This document shows, in pieces, positions 21,826-30,654 of a stretch of DNA of 64,000 nucleotides. This DNA comes from Azolla caroliniana (Eukaryota > Polypodiophyta), in assembly GCA_043228905.1 (NCBI GenBank), contig JBHGNT010000010.1, positions 7,564,001-7,628,000 on the forward strand, written 5' to 3'. Each line of letters starts with the position of its first letter. Position 1 is the stretch's first letter. The notes beneath the pieces were generated by a model. That model saw nothing but the letters and a program-made list of their open reading frames with translations, was not told the DNA's origin and did no database searches. The translations under genes were made by a program, and so were the position numbers.

Positions 21826-22964
21826 TACACGTTCCGATTATCACAAAGAACCTGGTGTTAGTTGGGCAAATCGTCGACCAGGGGATGCAGGTGCAGTTTA
21901 CGCGCCTAGGGTGCTTCATCGAGGAAGAGGGCCGGATAATTGCGAAAGGGCGCAGAGATGGGATGATGTTCATCCTCAACACTAATGATGTCGGCACCGC
22001 TATGTTTGCGAAAGGGCAGAAGGCTGAATCGGACATCAACCTTTGGCACAAATGGATCGGCCACGTCAATTATTGGAGGCTTCAAGACCTGCAATCGAAA
22101 CAAGTCGTTTCCGGTTTGCCGAAATTTAGCGTCCAGAAGGCCGAAATTTGTGAAGCCTGCCAACTCGAGAAGCAACACCGGCTTCCATTCCCCACCGATC
22201 AAAACCGGAGCCATAACAAGCTCGATTTAATCCATTCCGATGTATGGGGACTGGCACAAAACGTTAGTCTTGGCGGGAGTCGGTATTTCATCGATGACTA
22301 CAGCCGGCACACGTGGATCTACCTCATCGAGAGGAAGAGCGAAGTCTTCGAGTGTTTCCGGAACCTTCAAAGCTTGGTTGAACAGGAAATGGAGAGGAAG
22401 ATCAAGTGCCTGTGGTTGGATGGCGGGAAAGAATACTTTTCCGGCCAATTCAACAGTTATCTGGAGCAGAATGGAATTCAGAGAGAATTCAGCTACAAGT
22501 TCACACTGGAGAAAAACGGTGTGGCCGGAAGGAAGAACTGGTCGATTGTCGACGCGGCAAGGGCAATGTTGGAGGAGAAGAGCATGCCCCATTTCTACTG
22601 GGCCGAGGCGGTCCGGACGGCCGTCTACATCCAAGACCGGATCGGTGACAAGGTGTCAACACATGAGCTGTATTTCGGGCAAAAGCCGAATTTGAGACAC
22701 CTTCGGATATTCGGTAGCATAGCATATGTGGATGTACCGGATGAGAAGGGGAGGAAGCTGGATCTGAAGTTGGAGAAGTGCATTCTAGTCGGTTACTCGC
22801 ATGAGCAAAAGGGGTATAAGTGCTATAAGCCCCGGACTAAGCAGGTCCGAGTAAGCCGAGATGTCGAGTTTGATGAGACGGCATCCTGGTACACCTTACC
22901 GACTCCAACTCCCGACGAAGACCCGATTCTGGAAGATGAGGCTAGTGAGCCCGAGGAGGTTTAG
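21826..22964 (+). pseudogene. integrase of copia C
   Basis: A long open frame. LVLVGQIVDQGMQVQF leads to the zinc-binding LWHKWIGHVNYWRL and CEACQLEKQHR (22040-22180). Core residues: first D in LIHSDVWG (about 22230), second D in WLDGGKEYFSG (about 22420), E region FSYKFTLEKNGVAGRKN (about 22490-22530), where the usual PQQNGV has become LEKNGV. C-terminal text FGSIAYVDVPDEKGRKLD and CILVGYSHEQKGYKCY is well kept. The frame ends at a TAG (22962) that reads through in frame to the RT linker. Confidence 0.85.
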
Positions 22965-24899
22965 GTAGAAGATGAAGACTTCGGCACTCTAGAAGAGAGT
23001 CCGATCTTATTCCGGTTAAGTGGACCGAATGAGTGGCTGAGTCGAGATGACCAGTCGGATGAGGAACCGTCGAGTAGTGGAGACTCTTCCGTGCTCTCCC
23101 CGCGCAAGGAATCGAGGAGACGGTTCACGCGCAAAGAGAAGGGGAAGAAGACGATGCCGGAATACGAAACCAACAACGTTGAGTCAGATCGGAGCGAATC
23201 TGACTCCGGAAATGATGAAGGCGGATCTTCAGGAACGAAGTCCAACCTGGCCAAGAAGGGCCCCAAATCGGGTAATACCAAGTTACACTGGTCTTCCCGC
23301 TTGAAGAACCCCGTTACGCGGTACGGGCATAATGAGTACATGGCGCATCATTATGTGTTCATGACTAAGGTGGCGGAAGTGTGTGAGCTAGAGAGCTACG
23401 CAGAAGTGGCAAAGGACGCAAATTGGCGTGCCGCTATGGAGGAAGAAATATGGGCACTAGATGCCAACGACACATGGGACCTTGTTGACCCTCCCCGACA
23501 CTGTAAACCGATCAGTTGCAAATGGGTGTACAAGGTAAAGTACAATGTTGACGGTTCGGTTCACCGGTACAAGGCCCAGTTAGTGGCGAAGGGATACACA
23601 TAGACCCAGGGAATCGATTACTACGAGACCTTCGCCCCGGTAGCGAAGATGACGATGGTTCGTGTGGTACTGGCGGTTGCTGTGACAAGGGAGTGGCATC
23701 TTCACCAGATGGACGTGAAGAATGCGTTTCTTCAAGGTGACCTTGAAGAACGGGTCTATATGATCCAACCTCCAGGTTTTAAGTCGGAGATGAACAAGTC
23801 GGCGGTGTGCTGGCTCAAGAAGTCGCTTTACGGTCTGAAACAAGCCCCCCGAGCTTGGAATGTGAAGATCACGCACCGGTTGCGTAAGATGGGGTTTGTG
23901 ACCTCTAAATCTGACTTGTCGTTGTTCATCCAGCAAGGTTCGGATGGTCCGGTTTGCATCCTACTTTATGTTGATGATTTAGTCATCACTGAACCCAGAC
24001 TCAATGAAATCGGCCGAGTAAAGTTCCAGCTGTCGGACGCATTTGAAATGAAGGACCTAGGGGACCTTCATTATTTTCTTGGGATCGAGGTGATCCGAAC
24101 CCCCGACTGCATATTGCTCTCACAACGACACTGTGTGTTGAATATGTTGTACAAGTTCGGTATTATGGAGTGCCGACTTGTCTCCACACCCCTGGACCGG
24201 AACGAGAAGCTCTGTCCCAACTCCGGACCGGCTTGCGATGAGAAACGGTTCCGACATATTGTCGGAAGCCTGATATACTTGACAATCACTCGACCCGACC
24301 TCAATTACTCGGTCGGAGTGATCAGCCAGTTTATGTAGAAGCCGACTGCCGAGCACCTTCAGTGCGCACATCGGATACCCCGGTATGTGAGCGACACGAA
24401 GGACCGGGGATTATTATACCAGCATGGTATAACCGAAGAACTAGTCAGATATACAGATGCCGATTGGGCCGGTGATGCATCGGATCGCCAATCTACCTCC
24501 GGTTACATGTTTTCTCTAGGTAGCACGGCTCTTGCGTGGAGCAACAAAAAGCAGCCAACAGTGGGGCTGAATACCGGGGCACTACCAATGCCACTTGTGA
24601 AGCCATCTGGCTTCGACGACTGCTGCAAGACCTGCGGTTTGAGGTCCCGACCCCGATCCTGCTCTATTGTGACAACATGAGCAACATTAAGCTCACGAAG
24701 AACCCCGTGTTCCATGCTCGGACGAAGCACATAGAAGTCCACTATCACTTTGTGCGTGAGCGGGTTTTGAGCGGTGAAGTAGAACTTCGGTATGTTTAGA
24801 CGGATTGGCAAATTGCCAATATCTTCACCAAACCGCTCAAATCGAACAAGTTGCAGCACTTCACTGAAATGCTTGGTGTTCAGCATCTCGACATGCCAC
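22965..24899 (+). pseudogene. reverse transcriptase and RNase H of copia C
   Basis: Same frame as the integrase. Linker rich in acidic and serine residues, then RT with [47 protein letters not shown] and LLYVDDLVIT (catalytic YVDD intact, about 23965). TAG codons at 23601 and 24336 break it. RNase H: YTDADWAGDASDRQSTSGYM (24450-24510), then a frameshift near 24550 to EYRGTTNATCEAIWLRRLL, YCDNMSNIKLTKNP and RTKHIEVHYHFVRERV. It ends HFTEMLGVQHLDMPL at 24899, where S3 is inserted. Confidence 0.85.
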
Positions 24900-25943
24900 T
24901 GTCGTGAAGATCTGTCACTACGCGCGGATCGTGAGGCGGAACCGCCGGGGTTCTGAACCGGAAGGATTCAAAGTCGGTATAAGCTTTGGCGCAAGCTTTA
25001 GCGAGAAAGTACTTAAGATAGATTGGGAAAGAGAGAAGTTGAGATTACACGATTGAGAGAGATTGATTGAACTTTTAACTTTAGATTTAAGAAACAAGTT
25101 ACACGATCAATTTGATAACGAATTTCTTCCTCTTAATTTTCATAAAAAAAAACGTGTTTTTTTTCCTCCCCCTTCCTTCTTTTATAGATGCTCTCATGCA
25201 TATGATGCATGTGAGGGTACAAGACATGCATAAATTGAATGTTTGCCATTTGGCGCTTATGTATTACATGTGGTGCATGATAACCATGTCACTCATTTTA
25301 GCTCTCATGTATGAGAATTTACATGTAAAAGTACAATGATAGAAATATAATTTCAACTAAATAGCATGGCTTAATGGTAAGTCAGTTGACTCCTAACTTG
25401 GAGGTGCAAGGTTCGAATCCTTACTTGCCCTCCTTGTATATGTATATATGTATATATATTTATATTTATTTATCTAGTCACCGGACGCCGGTTCGTCGGA
25501 TGCCGTCGGTTACCAGTGCCTCGCCGGATGCCGGATCACCGGCTCCATCGCCGGTCCGGTTTTGGTTGGCCAAAACCCTTTACGAGTAGCTAGCCCACCT
25601 CCACTCTTAGTTCAAGTTACCTTGAACTCTCTATGCTCCACACATAGACACAAAGATAATATCTTTTGCTCTACCTTATATATGATGAGAGCCGTATTTG
25701 TCGTGCCTATGTGGGATATCTCACAATTTTCTCTTTTCCTTTCACAAACTTTATACCCTCATATCTTGACATTTAGTTGTCTGTTTCTCGTGTAATAAAG
25801 TGCATTCGAAACCTCCATCATTTTGTACTTAGATATTAAATTTATTTAAAATGTTATCTTCACAATTATTGTATTATGTGATTCATACTCGATTTCGTAC
25901 GTTTTATGGGATTTTCACACTATTGCCGAAAATCTTCACGACA
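24900..25943 (-). mobile_element. Element S3: solo LTR (or TIR element) in copia C
   Basis: 1044 bp with a perfect 12-bp terminal inverted repeat TGTCGTGAAGAT / ATCTTCACGACA. Flanks are CCAC (24896-24899) and CCGC (25944-25947), a 4-bp duplication with one change. On the minus strand its first 200 bp align with the start of S2 and its last 60 bp with the ends of S1 and S2. Its middle differs and includes a tRNA-like stretch (25366-25438) and a CCGG-rich patch (25480-25560). No coding frame. Confidence 0.8.
25366..25438 (+). ncRNA. tRNA-derived relic (possible SINE head) inside S3
   Basis: Contains an A-box-like TGGCTTAATGG and a perfect B box GGTTCGAATCC at the spacing of a tRNA gene, with GACTCCTAA in between where an anticodon loop CCT would sit. 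This resembles a tRNA-Arg(CCT), but the acceptor and anticodon stems do not pair, so it is not a functional tRNA. It may be the head of a SINE or a decayed tRNA. Confidence 0.45.
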
Positions 25944-25948
25944 CCGCA

Positions 25949-26555
25949 CTTGAGGGGGAGAAAAGGAAAGGGAACGGATGGCATTGGATAAGGAGCTGAA
26001 GAGGAAGAAATAACAAACAAAGGGGGAGAAAAGAGGAAAAAGGAAACCCAGCCGACCGAAGGAGTCGGCACATCCGAAAAGGTCGGAACAAGCGGTAGTG
26101 GTGGTAGAGTCAAGAAGGACAGAGCCGATTGGAAGAAAACGGCCAAGACCCGGACGTGGTTCGGTGTGGTTAAGGGCCTGAAACTGGAAGACGAGTTGGA
26201 GAACACTGACTTAGACAAGATCTGGAATGAATCAAAGGAAACTGATTTGGAGAAGCCGGATCAACTAAAGGCCAAGCGGACACGGACGCAACGGAAGTCG
26301 ATGCCAACACGAAGGAACCAACGAGTCGACAAGCATCGGAGTCGCAACAGCGAGGGAGCTAAAATGGGCCTGTTGAGCAGATACGCCGACCAAGGAGGTA
26401 GAGGTGCGCAGAACTAGAAGGGTCACGGCAAACAAGACTGTACCAGACGAGGAATGCGAGCGAGGCGGAGCAACGCTAGAAGTAGCTGGGTAGAAGAATC
26501 AGTTGCTGCAGACACTAACACCACGATCCGACGTCAAGTTGAGCTTGAGGGGGAG
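25949..26555 (+). pseudogene. Post-pol segment of copia C between two polypurine tracts
   Basis: CTTGAGGGGGAG occurs at 25949-25960, just after pol, and again at 26544-26555, just before the 3' LTR. Between them lie about 580 bp of purine-rich sequence. One frame (26040-26417) reads GSGGRVKKDRADWKKTAKTR, GLKLEDELENTDLDKIWNES and a basic tail. Another continues PTKEVEVRRTRRVTANKTV. It looks like a basic, unstructured protein segment. I do not recognise a family. It could be a third reading frame, a captured segment, or a duplication made during reverse transcription. Confidence 0.45.
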
Positions 26556-26963
26556 TGTTGAGCGAGCAAGCTCAACCGGATCCGGATCGGCTGAATAAGC
26601 CTGAGACGGATCGGCATCAGGAAGGATGAGCCGGATCGGAGTGCTGGATTCGAGCGGGAACTGGAAGCCTAGTAGTAGCCTAGACTATTAGGTAATCATT
26701 GTCTCGTAGTTAGTGTCAGTCGCACGTGTGAGCATTGAAGTACTTGTCAGTACTTCTGTTAGGCCTTTCTGGACTTGTAAAAATAGTGTTGTTTAGCATG
26801 TTGTATGTATAGATTTTTAGAGTTAATTTTAGAATATAGTTTTATGTTCTGCTCTCTTTGTCTCCTCTGTGTTTTAAGCTTTTCCATTAAACCTTCATGT
26901 CATTATCTGTTGCTATCCGGCTGAGCCGGTTCTGTCTGACGCTTCCGCACATTAACATTCACA
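26556..26963 (+). repeat. 3' LTR of copia C
   Basis: 408 bp, TGTTGAGCGAGC ... ATTCACA, partner of 19423-19855. Preceded by the polypurine tract and followed by the AAATC duplication. Confidence 0.9.
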
Positions 26964-27069
26964 AAATCCAGTTAAGTCTCTGTCCAACTGGTCCTCACTC
27001 CCTCCAGCCGCGATAGATGTTTTCTGACTAACCTCGTCAGACGGCTGCCTCACGACTTCATCTTCAAAC
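26964..27069 (-). pseudogene. ParB-methyltransferase gene, exon piece between copia C and copia A2
   Basis: A 106-bp island of host sequence. On the minus strand it reads FEDEVVRQPSDEVSQKTSIA then GGSEDQLDRDLTGF without a stop. The frame joins the 42375-42499 piece upstream (after removing A2 and one CAAAC copy) and the 19422 piece downstream (after removing copia C and one AAATC copy). The exact frame match over both junctions shows both elements landed in one exon. Confidence 0.8.
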
Positions 27070-27742
27070 TGTCAAGAACTACACACTCCCGATGAACAAC
27101 GCTCGGCCACAACCAAGCTTAGAATCAAACACAGAAAACGGGAATGAATGCACGACACAATGGAGAGAAGAGTACATAGGATGTTTACGTGGAAAACCCA
27201 AACACGGGAAAAACCATGGCAATCCATTGACTGCTAACTATCACTATGTAACAATATACAATAGATGAATACAGAGGCAACGACCTCTTGTTCACTGTCT
27301 TCGCCACAAGCGGCAGTTACAACAGAGATATGAACTCTTTGTCTCTTTGTCTCTCTCTCTCTCTCTCTCTCTATACACTATTGCGCTCTAATCTTGCACC
27401 AACAAGAATGACAACAACGGTACTAAGTTTGCCCTAAGTCATATTTATACTAATATGACTTTTCAACTACTTACAAATATAGCCCCGATGGACTCTCAGA
27501 AACATATTTACGAATATGTCCCTTCATCCGGTGAGCACTCCTCACCGGGCCTGCATCATCCGGCGCTTGCCAGGCACACGTCATCCGGTTCTCATCGGGT
27601 CTTCCGTTGCCGCTTCTGACAAGCTGGATGCATGTCGGAAGCGGGTCGGACTATTAAGACATCCCATGCCGGAGTGAAGGGGGAGTTTGCTCATCAACAC
27701 TGTTCTTCTCACTTCCCATCCGGAGGAACCTGTTTCCTAACA
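27070..27742 (-). repeat. 3' LTR of copia A2, with embedded inverted pol end
   Basis: 673 bp, TGTCAAGAAC ... TTCCTAACA on the plus strand. It matches the 5' LTR except in 27613-27688, where a reverse copy of the pol end and polypurine tract replaces part of the CCGGGT minisatellite. Confidence 0.85.
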
Positions 27743-27817
27743 AACTCCCCCTTCACTCCGGAATTGGATGTCTTACTAGTCCGACCCGCTTCCGACATGC
27801 ATCCAGCTTGTCAGGTG
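27613..27817. repeat. Inverted repeat joining LTR and pol end of A2
   Basis: Arm 1 (27613-27688) on the plus strand encodes the same text as arm 2 (27743-27817) on the minus strand: GACAAGCTGGATGCATGTCG ... GGAGTGAAGGGGGAGTTTG. The arms match at about 73 of 76 positions and are separated by 54 bp, the last bases of the LTR. Arm 2 is the normal pol end plus polypurine tract. Confidence 0.9.
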
Positions 27818-30207
27818 TTAGTATTTTGGTCAGCATATCTAACCCGTTCTCGGCCGTGTGGATCTTCGTAAGCGCAAACTCCTGGTCATCTACTCTTTCC
27901 TGGATCCAGTGATACCTTCGTTGGATATGCTTCGTCCGGGAATGGTAGGCCGCATTCTTCGCAAGGTGGATGGCACTTTGACTGTCGCAATAGAGCCGGT
28001 ATTCATCTTGCCGGATATCGAGCTCTCCGATGAAGTCCTTCATCCATAATATTTCCTTGCCGGCTTCCACAACCGCCATGTACTCCGCCTCCGTGGTTGA
28101 CAACGCAACCGTCTTCTGCAGCCTCGACTGGCACGAAACAGCTCCCCCTGCATATGTCATTACATTCCCGAATGTAGACCGGCAGGTATCCACATTAGCC
28201 GACATGTCCGAATCAGTAAAACCGTGAGGTTGAGGTTTACCGGGGCCGAGTCGGAGACACATGTTCGAAGTGCCCTTCAAGTACCGGAGTATCCATTTGA
28301 CCGCGTTCCAGTGCTCCTTGCCGGGATTGCTCATAAACCGGCTCACTACTCCAACTGCGTATCCTATATCCGGTCGGGTACACACCATTGCGTACATTAA
28401 GCTCTCGACGGCAGAGGCCCATGGAACCTTCATCATATCAGCCTTCTCTGCTTTCATCTTCGGGCTTTGCTTATCGGATAATCTGTAGTTTGCCAGGAGT
28501 GTCGATCCGACCGGTTTCGTTTCTAACATGTTGAACCGCTGAAGCACCTTTGTCACGTATTTCTCCTATGACAGCCACAATTGCTTCGTTGGCCGGTTCC
28601 GGATGATATGCATCCCCAACATTTGTCTTGCCGGACCCAAGTCTTTCATCGCGAAAGTTCGGTTTAGAGCCTTCTTCAGCATCCGTATTCTGGCTTGGTC
28701 CCGTCCGACAATCAACATGTCGTCCACATACAGAAGGAGTATTAGGAAGTTGCCTCCTTCGAACTTCGTCACAAACACACAGTGATCGGCCTGAGTCTTG
28801 TGGTACCCTTGATCGGTCATGAAGGAGTCGAACTTCCGGTACCATTGTCGGGGAGCCTACTTCAGTCCGTACAAGCTCTTCTTCAACTGGCAAACCAATT
28901 GCTCCTTCCCTTTCTCCACGAATCCTTCCGGTTGCTGCATGTAGATCTCCTCTTCGAGGTCATTGTGAAGGAATGTTGTCTTCACGTCCAGTTGCTCTAC
29001 CTCGAGGTCCATGCTTGCCGCTATACTCAGCACCATCCGGATGGAGGTCATCTTTACTGCCGGGACAAATATCTCGTCGAAGTCCACGCCCTTCTTCTGG
29101 TGGAACCCCTTCACCACGATCCTGGCTTTGTATCTCGGGGGGTTGCCGGCATCTCCCGGTTTCAACTTGTACACCCACTTGTTTCGGAGTGCCCGCTTTC
29201 CTTTCGACAACTCCACCAATTCGTACGTATGGTTCTCATGCAGGGAATCCATCTCATCCTGCATGGCACTTAACCATTTTTGGCTATGGGTGTCATCCTT
29301 CGCTTCTTCGAAGCTTTCTGGCTCCCTCTCATTGGTTAGCAGCACATGCTCTGCATCCGGAAATCTCCGGGGGGGCCTTCTCTCTCTGAGAGGATATCTC
29401 CGTCTTTGGGCTTCCGTAACTGGCTCCTCCATTTTCTCTTTATCCGAATCCGATTCGGGGTCTTGGCCGGTTCCGGTTTTAGCTTCCTCTACTTCTTCTG
29501 CCGGTTCGGTATCCTCACCGTAACCGGCTAGTTCCTCGAGTGCTAACCGGTCTCTTGCTGGTTGGGTCTGCTCATCGTAGAATCGATCCTTACCGGTCGA
29601 CTCGGAGTTCATTATCTTCTTCTCCGACTCCCAATCGGCGAGCGTCTTGTCCTCCATGAAGATAATATCTCGACCCCGGAATACCTTCTTGTTGACTAGG
29701 TCCCACACTCGGTAACCGAACTCATCGTCGCTGTAAACAAGGAATATGCATGGTCGGGTCTTCGGATCTAATTTTCCTCTCCGGTCCTTAGCTACATGCA
29801 CATACGCAAGACACCTGAATACCTTCAGATGCCGTTAGGACACTTCCTTACCGGTTCAAACTCTCTGTGGTGTGTCTTCGTCCAAGGGTACTGAGGGTGA
29901 TCTGTTTATCACATATGTCGTCGTCGACAGTGCCTCAACCCAAAACTTCTTGGGTAGTTTTGCATGTGCCAGTATAGTCCGGACCCTCTCCATTATGGTT
30001 CAGTTCATCCTCTCGGCAAGCCCGTTTAGTTCCAGTGTCTTCGGGACGGTAAATTCGAGCCAGATTCCCTTCGAGCGACAGTACTCCTCAAACTGCCCCC
30101 TGTCCTGTATTTACCTCCGTTATCTGCTCGAACCGCCTTCAACTTCCGGCCGGTTTCTCTTTCCACTCTCGCGTGGAGCTCTTTGAAGACGGATAGCACC
30201 TGATCCT
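27753..30207 (-). pseudogene. integrase end, reverse transcriptase and RNase H of copia A2
   Basis: Upstream part (30207-29830) holds integrase text in broken frames. From 29801 one frame runs to the natural end at 27753. It has the integrase C-terminus (CIFLVYSDDEFGYRVWDLVN), a linker, then RT with LRNKWVYKLKPGDAGN, VKGFHQKKGVDFDEIF, LDVKTTFLHNDLEEEIYM and LLYVDDMLIVGRDQ (YVDD intact, about 28735). RNase H: TDSDMSANVDTCRST, STTEAEYMAVVEAGKEILWM, YCDSQSAIHLAKN and HIQRRYHWIQERV, ending GLVRHPIPE. TAG codons at 28857 and 28566 are the only stops. Confidence 0.9.
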
Positions 30208-30597
30208 TGTTGTCTGCCTGGCCGGACTAGCCTCAACACAGGTGTCTATCCGACACTTCTCCAAAGGGGTGGTAAGGATTGGATGCTAGGTTACACGCGT
30301 AAGATGATTACAATTAAGCACAGACGGTAAACAATACGAAGATACAGATAAACACGCAATAATTACTATTGTATTACTTCCGTCAAACCCTTTACAAATC
30401 ATCGGATCCTTGTATAGGCATCCGGCAAGGTTACAATCGGTGCGCTTAGGCAACCGACATCCGAATCGGTCTGGATCCGAATCGGTACAACTGTACCGGA
30501 TCCGTCCCTCCGAATAATAATTCTACTATTATTTACTTCCTATTATCCGATCCGACTCTGCCTTCCCACTTGTCCTTGCTCTTCTGACCGGCCAACA
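30208..30597 (-). repeat. 3' LTR of gypsy D
   Basis: 390 bp, TGTTGTCTGCC ... CCGGCCAACA. Nearly identical to the partner LTR. Confidence 0.95.
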
Positions 30598-30654
30598 CAT
30601 GGCACGCCCGTGGGAAAGTGCCTTGCACTTCGAATCCACTCCCGACCTCATTCT

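Larger units (their letters stand above)
19423..26963 (+). mobile_element. Ty1/copia element C inserted in the methyltransferase gene
   Basis: Complete copia structure: 5' LTR 19423-19855, primer site, gag, protease, integrase, RT, RNase H, polypurine tract, 3' LTR 26556-26963. A perfect 5-bp duplication AAATC flanks it (19418-19422 and 26964-26968). It inserted into an exon of the minus-strand methyltransferase-like gene. Two later insertions sit in it: an A-family solo LTR (21146-21820) and element S3 (24900-25943). The pol frame is nearly continuous but has three TAG codons and one late frameshift. It also has an extra 600-bp segment between two polypurine tracts. Confidence 0.95.

Noticed and set aside
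25366-25438. Functional tRNA-Arg gene
   Set aside because: A and B boxes are good, but the acceptor stem does not pair and the anticodon stem has mismatches.
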